A stretch of DNA of 64,000 nucleotides, from contig JAGDZV010000011.1 in NCBI GenBank assembly GCA_049115495.1, positions 1 to 64,000 of the forward strand, written 5' to 3'. This document shows, in pieces, positions 35,227 to 44,778 of the stretch (the first letter of the stretch is position 1; every line of letters starts with the position of its first letter). This stretch comes from JACPUW01 sp049115495 (GTDB lineage: Bacteria; Bacteroidota; Bacteroidia; CAILMK01; JACPUW01). A model generated the notes under the pieces. That model made no database searches. It was not told the origin of the DNA and was given only the letters and a program-made list of their open reading frames with translations. A program made the position numbers and the translations under genes.

Positions 35227-38013
35227 TCATTTAATAATGAAAACCACATCATTAAATTCTAAAGTTTCTCCGAATACAGTGGTAAGCTTTAATAAGTAAT
35301 AATAAGCGCCACCTTCAATAGGCCCGCCATTTACCAAGCCATCCCAAAGAAAACTTGGATCTGTTGAATAATGAAGACTTTGCCCTGTACGGCTGTAAAC
35401 CCTAAAACTTATTTCTTTAACACCCACCCCTTTTAATTGAAACGTATCATTTATTATGCCATCTCCGTTCGGAGAAAATGCATTTGGTATAAATATGAGC
35501 GTTTTAAACTTGGTGTTTACCACATTGCTTAGTGAATACACGTTGGCATTACCATTTTCTATGGCCTTGATCCTGTAATTAACGGTTCTGTTGTTGTCGT
35601 CAATGTTCAAGTAATCCGAATAAACTGTATCAAGTGTATTATCAATTTCGAACCAGTCATTTGGTGCCAATTCTTCTTCAATAACGTAATTTGAAATCCC
35701 TTTTGGCCAACCTATGTAAGATGACCATTTGAGAATTGCAGCTTCATTGTTTTGATTCTGAACTCGTAACACCATGTTATTCATCAACGGTGAACTTATA
35801 GACACTCTTTTGCAAGCATCTGTTGCGGTTAAGTTATACCTGTAAGATTGGTAAGTGGTGTTTTTTTGACTATCCAAAAAATAACTGTTGCTACCTTGAT
35901 AAATAAGCGTGTCATCTCGATTTAAAGAATAACTGATAGAATTAGGAAAACTATCCCAATTAATAAGTATAACACTTGAATCAATAACACTTACAGACGT
36001 TAAGGGTGCAATTGCATCAGGCTCAAAACCTTGCTGAACAACTAATTGTGTGTCAGTGTTTGTGATACATCCCGTAGGACCACGTAGCACTTGTTTTATA
36101 AAAATCTTGCTAGTGTCAATTATTTCAAAAGAAAAATCAGGTGTGTAAATACTATCCGTCAATGTGTTTGCAAAGTATTTTAAACTCGAAATACGGCCCT
36201 GTGCGGTGCTTTTAATATGAAGCGTATCAGGAGCACAAATCAAGGTATCACTTAGGTTGAAGCCCGGTTTTGGTGCTTCAATAATGTCTATAACCGCCGA
36301 TTTTTTAATGGAGTCGCTGCAAGTAGCATTTGACACTGTTAGTTGAATATCATAATCGCCAGTTTGCTGAAATTTAATGGTTGGATTTTGAGCATATAGT
36401 GTCCGTTCAATTTCTCCATCTTTATAAACCTTCCACTCATACTCATGTTCTGCACCCTCAACAAGAATTGAACTATCTTGAAGCTTTAACTCTACATATT
36501 GGCACCATTTATTGGTATCGGCAACAAAGTCAGCTTTGGGTGAGGTGTTAAAGGAAACAGAATCGGAATTCCAAGCGAAATAACCAGTTCTGGTATGAAT
36601 ACCTTTTAAAATCACATAGAATTTATTCTTGCCGGGCGCATCGTATACTAAGTTATTACCGTAGCGAATATCATAGCCCCCCGTATCATTGGCAATATGC
36701 CACTCAAAAGAATCATAATAGTTATCGGCAAAAGCAAACAGTCGTAGTTGTTGTGTACATTCTTTCGCACTACGAAATTCTAATCTTTTGTAAGATTTGT
36801 TGAAATGAGGTAGAGGAAGTTCAAAAGGGTAATTATTCAGGTCTGGTGCCGGCAAAATATCTATCTGCTCTCTCAATTTAGCATTATTGCTGTTTGCATT
36901 AGTCACGACCAAACAGTTTGAATCTGTTTTAGTAAAAAATGACTGATAACTTTTACCGTTACAAGCTTTTTGATTATTGTTAAAGAGATAGTTCTTTCTG
37001 TAAACTGGTAAATAATCCGACGAATCAATAATCAATTTTAAATTAGATGAAGACTTCTTAAATCTACTTTCATTAGTCCATGAATGGCTGTAATAATTTT
37101 TACCAAAAGAATTCGTAAACACGCCTAATTCAGACTTTCTAGACGTTAATAAATAAAAAGAATCAGTAGTAGAATTGCTCAGAATTACATTATCTACAAC
37201 TGGATTACCCCATTGATAAAAACCACCATCAACAAAATTATTTTTTAGGCCTTTGTAAGCTTTATATTTTCCAAAATCTAGATCACCTTGTAAGTTGCAA
37301 TTAACTATATAAGTATAGATTTCATTTCTATCAGAACCCAAAGTATCATTCCTGTAAATAATTGACACGATATCCTTGTTTGAATCTATTTTGTATTGGT
37401 TATAACTCCAAGGTTCTAGAGCTCTTTCGGTATTTTTTTTCTCAAATAACGTTTTCTCTACTTTGCTTTCAAGCACATCATTTTTCAAATGATACAATCT
37501 CGATTTAAGGAAGCCAATTCTATCAAAATAAGTGACACTAAAGACAATTTGATTTTCAGATATCTTAAAGTAACTTGTATTCTGAATGGCCGAAGCTTCT
37601 CTAAATGGAATTGAATCTAAAATCAGCCTTTGCTTGGAATCACTAAATTTTAAAACTAGAACTTGGGAAGAATCATCGATTTTTTCATAAAAACGAAATT
37701 CATCTATTACTGTCCAACACCGATAAATGCTCTTTTCATCACTTAACTTTGTCTTTGTAAACCCATCTGGCGTTTTTTTCCAAACAAGGTCTTCATAAAG
37801 TATTTCTGAAATATTATTTTTTTCATCCAAAATCTGAAAGTGTTGGCCCCGACTAAAATCTTCCATTACCGTTGTATCATCCACTATTTCCATTCCGCCA
37901 TGCATGGTAAACTTCATCACCTTGCCATTACCTAAATACCATTCATGAGGTACTTGAGCTTTTAGGTTTAAGGTAAAGGCAGTAAGAAATATTAAAAACA
38001 GTAAACGGATCAT
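35227..38013 (-). CDS. Large T9SS type B (gliding-motility-associated C-terminus) exported protein with PKD-like domains
   Basis: About 928 residues from MIRLLFLIFLTAF (ATG 38013); a start at 38028 is five residues longer. Signal peptide; N-terminal part without recognised domain, possibly a propeller; PKD/Ig-like sandwiches at about 500-700 (ADFVADTNKW, TGDYDIQLTVSNATCSDS); fibronectin-like segment SVIDSSVILINWDS; C-terminal CHU_C sorting domain (FIPNAFSPNGDGIINDTF, FRVYSRTGQSLHY, LWDGLVNGGPIEGGAYYY). A secreted or surface-exposed protein; no enzymatic motif found. Flanked by palindromic repeats on both sides. Confidence 0.85.
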   Translation of the reverse strand: MIRLLFLIFLTAFTLNLKAQVPHEWYLGNGKVMKFTMHGGMEIVDDTTVMEDFSRGQHFQILDEKNNISEILYEDLVWKKTPDGFTKTKLSDEKSIYRCWTVIDEFRFYEKIDDSSQVLVLKFSDSKQRLILDSIPFREASAIQNTSYFKISENQIVFSVTYFDRIGFLKSRLYHLKNDVLESKVEKTLFEKKNTERALEPWSYNQYKIDSNKDIVSIIYRNDTLGSDRNEIYTYIVNCNLQGDLDFGKYKAYKGLKNNFVDGGFYQWGNPVVDNVILSNSTTDSFYLLTSRKSELGVFTNSFGKNYYSHSWTNESRFKKSSSNLKLIIDSSDYLPVYRKNYLFNNNQKACNGKSYQSFFTKTDSNCLVVTNANSNNAKLREQIDILPAPDLNNYPFELPLPHFNKSYKRLEFRSAKECTQQLRLFAFADNYYDSFEWHIANDTGGYDIRYGNNLVYDAPGKNKFYVILKGIHTRTGYFAWNSDSVSFNTSPKADFVADTNKWCQYVELKLQDSSILVEGAEHEYEWKVYKDGEIERTLYAQNPTIKFQQTGDYDIQLTVSNATCSDSIKKSAVIDIIEAPKPGFNLSDTLICAPDTLHIKSTAQGRISSLKYFANTLTDSIYTPDFSFEIIDTSKIFIKQVLRGPTGCITNTDTQLVVQQGFEPDAIAPLTSVSVIDSSVILINWDSFPNSISYSLNRDDTLIYQGSNSYFLDSQKNTTYQSYRYNLTATDACKRVSISSPLMNNMVLRVQNQNNEAAILKWSSYIGWPKGISNYVIEEELAPNDWFEIDNTLDTVYSDYLNIDDNNRTVNYRIKAIENGNANVYSLSNVVNTKFKTLIFIPNAFSPNGDGIINDTFQLKGVGVKEISFRVYSRTGQSLHYSTDPSFLWDGLVNGGPIEGGAYYYLLKLTTVFGETLEFNDVVFIIK

Positions 38014-38120
38014 AAGCTCATTTGGCAATCAATACTCGCAAATTGATTAGGCGTTTCTTGATAGAATTTTTCAGGTTTATATATGATGCATAGATAGACA
38101 AAAGTGTTGCAATTTTATTC

Positions 38121-38150
38121 ATATGCCCGACGTTTCTAGAACGTCCTACA
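38121..38150. repeat. Palindromic repeat, family P, copy 2
   Basis: GACGTTTCTAGAACGTC (38129-38145) followed by CTACATCTCATTTTGCC, similar in order to copy 1 at 34962. Same orientation. Confidence 0.6.
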
Positions 38151-38203
38151 TCTCATTTTGCCGAGAGCAGAATTCACAATTAAATTAGCGAGAGTGTCAC
38201 CCA

Positions 38204-38234
38204 GATATCGGACACTCTGAAAGTGTCGGATATC
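38204..38234. repeat. Palindromic repeat of related style
   Basis: GATATCGGACACT (38204-38216) pairs with AGTGTCGGATATC (38222-38234) with one mismatch and a five-base loop. Together with copy 2 it occupies most of the 270-base gap 38030-38299; nothing coding was seen there. Confidence 0.6.
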
Positions 38235-38299
38235 GTATTAAGTCAAATTATGAGGTGCCAACATTCTCAAATTTTCAAATTTGTGCCGACTTGTCGGTA

Positions 38300-38944
38300 T
38301 CAAAGCTCCCCTTCCCACTCAGCATAAAACTGCTTGAGAAAGGCTTCCATATAATCATGACGTGCTTGCGCCATATTAATACCTGTTTGAGTATTCATTC
38401 GGTCTTTTAGCAGCAATAGTTTTTCGTAGAAGTGGTTTACCGTATGGCTCGTTTTGTTTTTGTAATCTTCAAAGCTTTGGTGCATGGTTGGTGGTACATC
38501 AGGGTTATAGATTTCATGCCCCTTGTGGCCACCGTAGGCAAAAGTTCTAGCCACTCCAATGGCGCCAATGGCATCTAACCTATCAGCATCCTGCACGCAT
38601 TTACCTTCAATGGTTTGCATTGGTGTTTCTACCCCTGAGCCTTTATAGCTCACATTGTTGATTATTTCGATTATGGCATCTGCAATTTTCTCATCTTCAC
38701 CAATTTCTTTCAACCATGCGATAGCCTTCACGGGCTCATCACTTTGGTTAAACTTCCAATCATCAAGGTCATGTAGTAAGGCGGCCATTTCAGTAATGTA
38801 TAAGTCTGCCCCTTCTTTTTTGGCAAGCGTCTTTGAAGTTTTCCATACTCTATAAATATGCCACCAATCGTGTCCAGAGCTTTCACCTTCAAAAATGGTT
38901 TTTATATGTGTTTCAGTCTTTTTTAGTTTTTGTTCAGTATTCAT
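38300..38944 (-). CDS. HD-domain metal-dependent phosphohydrolase
   Basis: 214 residues. HD motif with H25 (GHDWWHIYRVW), H58 D59 (AALLHDLDDWKF) and a later D at KCVQDADRLDAIGAIGVART. This matches the YedJ/YpgQ-like branch of the HD superfamily, cytoplasmic hydrolases thought to act on nucleotides or pyrophosphates. ATG at 38944. Divergent from the Crp-family regulator. Complete. Confidence 0.9.
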   Translation of the reverse strand: MNTEQKLKKTETHIKTIFEGESSGHDWWHIYRVWKTSKTLAKKEGADLYITEMAALLHDLDDWKFNQSDEPVKAIAWLKEIGEDEKIADAIIEIINNVSYKGSGVETPMQTIEGKCVQDADRLDAIGAIGVARTFAYGGHKGHEIYNPDVPPTMHQSFEDYKNKTSHTVNHFYEKLLLLKDRMNTQTGINMAQARHDYMEAFLKQFYAEWEGEL

Positions 38945-39040
38945 TCACTTGTAAATCAATTAGCTATATACAAAATCAGTTTATGAATAAACATTTAGTT
39001 TGATGTAAACCTTATTTTCGGAGCGAACTTACGAACGCAT

Positions 39041-39685
39041 ATGGAAGAGATTAAAGACTTATTAAGGCAAAATTTTCCTACACTTAATGATCCTGATTTT
39101 ATAGATGAATTTGCTTCAGTAGCTGAGATAGTAGAGGTGCCCGCCAATATGTCAATGATGGAGATTGGGCAATACATAAAAACCATTCCATTGTTGGTTG
39201 ATGGATTGATAAAAATTTTTAGAGAAGATGAAGAAGGCAATGAGCTTTTCTTGTACTACATTTACCCAGGGCAGGCCTGTTCTATTTCATTTGTTTGTTC
39301 TGCCAGAGAAAGAATAAGTCAGATACGAGCCCAAACCCTTGATACATGCCGTGTGCTTTCTGTTCCTATTGACTATATGGATCCGTGGATGACTAAATAC
39401 AAGGTTTGGTATTACTATGTAATTGAAACCTATAGAATGCGCTTTGAGGAGGTGCTAAAAACAGTAGATAGCATTGCTTTTCATAGAATGGATGAGCGAT
39501 TAATGAGTTATTTAAGGAAAAATGTTGAAGCGCAAGGCGATCAAGTATTACAATCAACACATCAAGATATAGCTTATGAGCTTAATACATCACGAGAAGT
39601 GGTTTCTCGTCTCTTAAAGAAGCTTGAGCAAAAAGGAAAAATAAAGCTGGGGCGTAATCAAATTTGGGTAAAGGAGCTTGAATAG
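39041..39685 (+). CDS. Crp/Fnr-family transcriptional regulator, candidate master of the sulfur regulon
   Basis: 214 residues. N-terminal cyclic-nucleotide-binding-like barrel about 20-115, C-helix about 120-145, and HTH_Crp about 150-210. The recognition helix S184-REVVS-R190 keeps Arg, Glu and Arg at the positions that in E. coli CRP read GTGA. Three cysteines only, C80, C86 (GQACSISFVCSA) and C103; the first two are in the sensor barrel and could sense thiols or persulfides (inference). The cAMP phosphate-binding motif of CRP is not obvious. Located immediately before the sulfur island whose promoters carry RTGAYnnnnGTCAY sites. Confidence 0.92.
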   Translation: MEEIKDLLRQNFPTLNDPDFIDEFASVAEIVEVPANMSMMEIGQYIKTIPLLVDGLIKIFREDEEGNELFLYYIYPGQACSISFVCSARERISQIRAQTLDTCRVLSVPIDYMDPWMTKYKVWYYYVIETYRMRFEEVLKTVDSIAFHRMDERLMSYLRKNVEAQGDQVLQSTHQDIAYELNTSREVVSRLLKKLEQKGKIKLGRNQIWVKELE

Positions 39686-39698
39686 GGGGCTCTTTTTT
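39674..39698 (+). terminator. Weak terminator at the end of the Crp-family gene
   Basis: GAGC (39674-39677) and GCTC (39689-39692) enclose the stop codon and are followed by six T. The short stem makes this tentative. The rest of the gap to 39881 shows no other structure. Confidence 0.35.
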
Positions 39699-39881
39699 CG
39701 GCTCTAAAAATTTGCTTACAGAGTTTTTCCTAGCACATATTTGCCGTCAGGGTTTATTTCCTGTTGAGAATAAATGATGGCTTCAAGATCAATACAACAT
39801 TAAGAATCTTAATTAGAAGATTAAATTTTGTTTATATTGCACCTAATTAAAGGTTTTTAACAATTTAACACAAGTGTAATT

Positions 39882-42800
39882 ATGAGAGTAAAGTACTGCC
39901 TTATGGCCGTGCTAGCGCTGTTATTGTGTACAGGCAACGCAATGGCGCAAAGTACGGTTAAAGGAAAAGTCACTGGCAATGGGGAACCGTTGGTAGGTGC
40001 AGCGGTTGTTGTAAAAGGAACAACAGTCGGAATTTTCACAGACGCTACAGGAAGCTATTCCTTAGACGTTCCAAAAGGAAAAGACACACTCCTGGTGTCT
40101 TATGTGGGCTACAAAACCACAACAGTTTTAATTGGAGGAAGAGCTCTAATTGAAATTGAATTGGAAACAGAAAGTGTTCAGCTTAATGAAATGGTAATTA
40201 CAGCACTAGGTATTTCAAGAGAAGAGAAGTCTATTGGATATGCTGCACAAACAGTAGGTGCTGAAGATGTTACCAAATCAAAAGATGTAAACTTTGTTTC
40301 TTCTTTAAGTGGAAAGGTTGCTGGTGTAAACATCAACAATTCGGGTACCATGGGTGGTTCTGCAAATATTGTTATTCGCGGATACACATCATTAAATGGT
40401 AATAACCAACCGTTATTTGTTGTTGATGGTATTCCAATTAGTAATCAAAATACTAATACAACTGATCAAAAGACGGGTCGTGGTGGTTATGATTACGGTA
40501 ATGCCGCAATGGATATTAACCCAGAAGATATTGAGACTGTAACCGTACTAAAAGGTGCTGCTGCAACTTCTCTTTATGGATCAAGAGCAGCAAACGGTGT
40601 TATTCTAATAAAAACCAAAGATGGTGGCGGAAAAGGCCGCAAAGGTGGTTTAGGTGTTAGTGTTTCTACAGGTATGACCATGGGATCTATTCATAAGTCT
40701 ACCATGCCTCGCTATCAAAATGAGTATGGTGCTGGTTATGGTCAGTATTACGGACCCGATACTATTATTACAAAAAATGGTGAAGTAATTACAAACGGGT
40801 ACATGCAGGCCTATGATTCAGATGGCGATGGTTTTGATGAACTTTGGGTGCCAATGGGCGATGATGCGTCTTTTGGAGCCAAGTTTTCTGATCATGATGA
40901 AGTATACACTTGGGAATCACTATTTCCTGAATTAGATACCTACGGAAAACCACAACCATTTGAAGCAGGAGCAAATGATCCAACAACATTTTACGAGCAA
41001 TCGGTAGCGTGGAATACCAACGTGGCTATTGATGGTGGAAACGAGAATGGTAGCTTTAGAATGTCATTTACCAACTATAGTTTAGATGGTATAGTACCGG
41101 GTAGTACGTTAGAAAGAAATAACGCTACTTTTTCTGGTAACTTTAATATGTCAGATAAGTTAAGCGTTGGCGCAAAGGCAACTTACATAAATACGGCTGC
41201 CAAAGGAAGATATGGTACAGGTTACGATGCAAGAAACCCAAATCAATCATTTAGACAATGGTATAATGTAGGAACTGATTTAGCACGACAAAAGGAAGTT
41301 TATGAGCTTACCGGGAAAAACATTTCTTGGAATGCTTATGGCCCTGGAAACTCAGATCCAACGGGTCCCCATTATTTCGATAACCCTTATTATATGATTA
41401 GTGAGAATTATCAAAGTGATGGCAGAAATAGAATAATGGGTAATTTCAATACTACTTATAAGTTTAACGATGCATTTAGCGTAATGGGAAGGGTAGGAAT
41501 TGATACCTACGATGAGTTGCAAGAAGAAAGAATTTCGGTTGGATCTGTTGACCCTTCAATGTATTCAAGAAAAAACATTCAATTTTCTGAGATTAATTAT
41601 GACTTGATTTTCTCTTATAGAAAAAACCTGAGCGAAGACTTAAATTTTGACGCAAACTTTGGTTCTAACGTAAGAAGAACTATGTACAGCGATGTTTTTG
41701 CCGAAACTAACGGAGGGCTTGTTGTACCGGGAGTATACTCTTTAGCTAATACGGTAAGTGCTATTGAAGCACCTGAAGAAAATGCCTGGACAGTAGGTGT
41801 AAATGGATATTTTGGTAGAGCTTCATTAGGATATCAAAACCTGCTTTACCTAGACCTAGCTGGTAGATATGATATTTCTTCTACTTTACCGTCAGATAAC
41901 AATGCTTATTTCTACCCATCAGCATCAATGAGTTTTGTATTCTCTGAGCTTATGAATAGTTCTAAAGTTGAATTTGGTAAACTAAGATTAAATTATGCTG
42001 AAGTTGGTGCATCTGCCCCAGCATTATCTGTTGCGAATACATATTTCCAAAATCCTGGTTTTGGTGGTGTAGCCATGGCTTCAGCACCTAGTACTGAAAA
42101 CAACGCAGGGCTGCTTCCTGAAAACACAAGAAGTTTAGAAGCCGGATTGGACATGAAGTTTTTCCAAAACAGACTCGGAATTGACCTTTCGGTTTACCGA
42201 CAAAATACATTTAATCAAATTTTGCCAGCTAGGGTAACTTCTGCCACCGGTAGCATTTACCAATATGTAAATGCTGGTGAAATGCAAAACCAAGGAATTG
42301 AAATTGCCGCTTACGTTACACCAATAAAATCAAAAGATTTTAGCTGGGACTTAATGTTCAACTACGCTAAAAACGTAAATGAAGTAATTGAGCTTTATGG
42401 TGGTGCCGAAAATCTTCAACTGGCATCAGTTCAAGGTGGTATTACTGTAAATGCTACAGTAGGCCAGCCATATGGCACAATTTGGGGTAGAGATTTTGTA
42501 AGAGACGAAGCTACCGGAGAACCACTAGTATATGCACACCCTTTTGGTGGAATGAGATATAGTAGAACAGTGGGATCTGATCATGTATTGGGTAGCATTA
42601 TTCCTGATTTTAGAATGGGTGTAAACAACCAATTCAATTATAAAAATCTATCAATGAGTTTCTTAATCGATATTCAAAAAGGTGGTAACTTCTTCTCACT
42701 TGACTCTTGGTACGGATATGCAACTGGTGTTTACGACTGGTCAGCAGGTACTAATGATAAAGGTAATGAAGTGCGTGCAAATGTTGAAGACGGAGGAGGA

Positions 42801-43214
42801 CTTCCTATTGGTGGAGTACTTGCCGCAACAGATGAGAATGGAGACTACATTTATGATGAAAATGGCGAGTTTACTTCAAGCGGAGTGGCCAACGAAGAGT
42901 ACGGTTATGTAGGTAACTATGCCAACTCTTTTGGTTATGCCACGGCACCAAATGCGTTGCACGTTTATGATGCTTCTTTTGCAAAACTAAGAGAGCTTAA
43001 CATTACTTATTCGCTTCCTTCAACTATGTTCGATAACTCTTCAATTGGTGGAGTAGATCTTTCATTAACAGGACGTAACCTTTGGATTATTTGGAAAAAT
43101 GCTCCTTACACCGATCCAGAAGCTGGTTTGTCAGCTGGTAACATTCAAGGATATCAGTCTGGTGCTTATCCTGCAGTTAGAGAAATTGGTTTTAATCTAA
43201 GAGTGAAATTCTAA
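39882..43214 (+). CDS. SusC/RagA-family TonB-dependent outer-membrane transporter
   Basis: 1,110 residues. Signal peptide MRVKYCLMAVLALLLCTGNA; carboxypeptidase-like regulatory domain about 25-100 (KGKVTGNGEPLVGAAVVV, GIFTDATGSYSLDVP); TonB box/plug about 115-240 (VAGVNINNSGTMGGSANIV, PLFVVDGIPISNQN, TVLKGAAATSLYGSRAANG); beta barrel to the end with LRELNITYSLP and a terminal FNLRVKF. With SusD it forms the lid-and-barrel importer of oligomers. No glycoside hydrolase, protease or other degradative enzyme is adjacent, so the substrate is unknown. Confidence 0.96.
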   Translation: MRVKYCLMAVLALLLCTGNAMAQSTVKGKVTGNGEPLVGAAVVVKGTTVGIFTDATGSYSLDVPKGKDTLLVSYVGYKTTTVLIGGRALIEIELETESVQLNEMVITALGISREEKSIGYAAQTVGAEDVTKSKDVNFVSSLSGKVAGVNINNSGTMGGSANIVIRGYTSLNGNNQPLFVVDGIPISNQNTNTTDQKTGRGGYDYGNAAMDINPEDIETVTVLKGAAATSLYGSRAANGVILIKTKDGGGKGRKGGLGVSVSTGMTMGSIHKSTMPRYQNEYGAGYGQYYGPDTIITKNGEVITNGYMQAYDSDGDGFDELWVPMGDDASFGAKFSDHDEVYTWESLFPELDTYGKPQPFEAGANDPTTFYEQSVAWNTNVAIDGGNENGSFRMSFTNYSLDGIVPGSTLERNNATFSGNFNMSDKLSVGAKATYINTAAKGRYGTGYDARNPNQSFRQWYNVGTDLARQKEVYELTGKNISWNAYGPGNSDPTGPHYFDNPYYMISENYQSDGRNRIMGNFNTTYKFNDAFSVMGRVGIDTYDELQEERISVGSVDPSMYSRKNIQFSEINYDLIFSYRKNLSEDLNFDANFGSNVRRTMYSDVFAETNGGLVVPGVYSLANTVSAIEAPEENAWTVGVNGYFGRASLGYQNLLYLDLAGRYDISSTLPSDNNAYFYPSASMSFVFSELMNSSKVEFGKLRLNYAEVGASAPALSVANTYFQNPGFGGVAMASAPSTENNAGLLPENTRSLEAGLDMKFFQNRLGIDLSVYRQNTFNQILPARVTSATGSIYQYVNAGEMQNQGIEIAAYVTPIKSKDFSWDLMFNYAKNVNEVIELYGGAENLQLASVQGGITVNATVGQPYGTIWGRDFVRDEATGEPLVYAHPFGGMRYSRTVGSDHVLGSIIPDFRMGVNNQFNYKNLSMSFLIDIQKGGNFFSLDSWYGYATGVYDWSAGTNDKGNEVRANVEDGGGLPIGGVLAATDENGDYIYDENGEFTSSGVANEEYGYVGNYANSFGYATAPNALHVYDASFAKLRELNITYSLPSTMFDNSSIGGVDLSLTGRNLWIIWKNAPYTDPEAGLSAGNIQGYQSGAYPAVREIGFNLRVKF

Positions 43215-43226
43215 AAATTGATTACA

Positions 43227-44648
43227 ATGAGAAAATTATTTATAGCAATATTTAGTTTATTGATCTTAGTTTCTTGTGGAGACCTTACTGAGCTAAATGT
43301 AGATACAAAGAGTCCACAAGTTGTTCCGGCAGGTTCATTATTTGCAAATGCAACAAAAGAACTTTCCGATTGGATGAGCAGCAGTAACGTTAACGAAAAC
43401 AATTGGAGATTGTGGTCTCAACAGTGGACCCAAACAACTTATGTTGATGAGTCTAATTATGAATTAATTGAGCGTGATGTTAACGGTAACTTCTGGGATA
43501 GGATGTACGCAACAGTTTTAAGAGATTTAAGCGAGGCGCGTGTGGCCATAAATAACGACGATATACTTCTTGATGAGTATAGAAAAAATCAATTGGCCAT
43601 GATTGATGTACTCGAAGTATACGTATACGCTGTAATGGTTGACATTTGGGGAGATGTTCCAAGATCAGAAGTTATGAGCGGAACAGTAACACCAAAGTAT
43701 GACGATGATGCTGAGATATACAACGCTATTATTGACCAGCTTGATGCAGCTATTGGAAACCTTGGTGGCGAAAGCGGATTTGGTGCTTCAGATTTATTGT
43801 ATGGCGGTAGCGCTGATGCTTGGAAAATGTTCGCAAATTCGCTAAAGCTTAAAATGGCAATAAGACTCGCCGATTCTGACAATGCTAAAGCAAAATCAAT
43901 GGCAGAGGCAGCAGTAGCTTCTGGTGTTTTTGCTTCTTCAGCTGATGATTGCGAACTCGTTTATTTACCCGGTACGCCAAATACAAACCCTGTTTGGGAA
44001 GATCTTGTGCAAAGCGGAAGAACAGATTTTGTGGCGGCTAATACCATGGCAGATTACATGAATGCCCTTGTAGATCCAAGACGTCCTTTCTATTACAGAA
44101 ATTTAGGAGGTCAAGATTCAGTGGTAGGTGGAATTTATGGTCAACCTTCGGCTTACACTTCTAACTCTCAGCCAAGTGATCTTTTAGAAGACCCAACCAT
44201 GCCAGGTGTACTTATTTCTTATACTGAAATTTGCTTTTTATTGGCAGATGCTAGTGAGAGAGGATACGCCGTGGGCGGAACCGCAGAAGAACATTATAAC
44301 AATGGTATTACCTCTTCTATTCTAGAGTGGGGTGGAGCTCAAGGCGATGTAGATGCCTATTTGGCCAATGCTGATGTAGCATATTCAACAGCACAAGGAA
44401 CCTGGAAAGAAAAAGTAGCCCTACAAAAGTGGTTGGCACTTTATAATCAAGGTTTCGAAGCATGGTCAACATATAGATTATATGATGCTCCTGTTTTAAA
44501 CCAAGCTGCCGAAGCAGGAACGTTACCTCCATCAAGATATACTTATCCTATTGATGAGTCATCTCTTAATGGTTCTAATGTAGATGCTGCAAAAGCCAAA
44601 TTTGATAATGACAACTCATTTTCAAAAGTATTTTGGGATGTAAACTAA
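43227..44648 (+). CDS. SusD/RagB-family substrate-binding lipoprotein
   Basis: 473 residues from ATG 43227 (a TTG at 43218 is upstream). Lipobox ILVSC, then the SusD-like helical scaffold: WSQQWTQTTYVDESNYE, VYVYAVMVDIWGDVPRSEVM, LKLKMAIRLADSDNAKA, ISYTEICFLLADASERG and WLALYNQGFEAWSTYRLYD. It caps the SusC barrel and binds the ligand at the surface. It starts 12 bases after the susC stop. A strong terminator follows. Confidence 0.95.
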   Translation: MRKLFIAIFSLLILVSCGDLTELNVDTKSPQVVPAGSLFANATKELSDWMSSSNVNENNWRLWSQQWTQTTYVDESNYELIERDVNGNFWDRMYATVLRDLSEARVAINNDDILLDEYRKNQLAMIDVLEVYVYAVMVDIWGDVPRSEVMSGTVTPKYDDDAEIYNAIIDQLDAAIGNLGGESGFGASDLLYGGSADAWKMFANSLKLKMAIRLADSDNAKAKSMAEAAVASGVFASSADDCELVYLPGTPNTNPVWEDLVQSGRTDFVAANTMADYMNALVDPRRPFYYRNLGGQDSVVGGIYGQPSAYTSNSQPSDLLEDPTMPGVLISYTEICFLLADASERGYAVGGTAEEHYNNGITSSILEWGGAQGDVDAYLANADVAYSTAQGTWKEKVALQKWLALYNQGFEAWSTYRLYDAPVLNQAAEAGTLPPSRYTYPIDESSLNGSNVDAAKAKFDNDNSFSKVFWDVN

Positions 44649-44676
44649 ATTAAGGTCATAGATCTTATAATGCTGA

Positions 44677-44704
44677 GGGCGCTTTTTAATTAAAGCGCCC
44701 TTTT
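44677..44704 (+). terminator. Intrinsic terminator after the susCD genes
   Basis: GGGCGCTTT, loop TTAATT, AAAGCGCCC, TTTT. It separates the SusCD operon from the sulfur genes, so these are independent transcription units. Confidence 0.93.
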
Positions 44705-44717
44705 GCATTTTGTAAAA

Positions 44718-44761
44718 GTGATTGTAGTCACCATTGGCAACTTTGGGTGCAAATACTTTTG
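44718..44761 (+). promoter_or_regulatory. Crp/Fnr-type operator and -7 element of the TauE operon
   Basis: GTGATTGTAGTCAC (44718-44731) is a GTGAY-N4-RTCAC palindrome. TACTTTTG (44754-44761), an exact TAnnTTTG, starts 36 bases after the operator's first base. The operator centre would be near -42, a class II activator position. The ATG at 44779 follows. Confidence 0.7.
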
Positions 44762-44778
44762 AACCCACAATTGAACTA

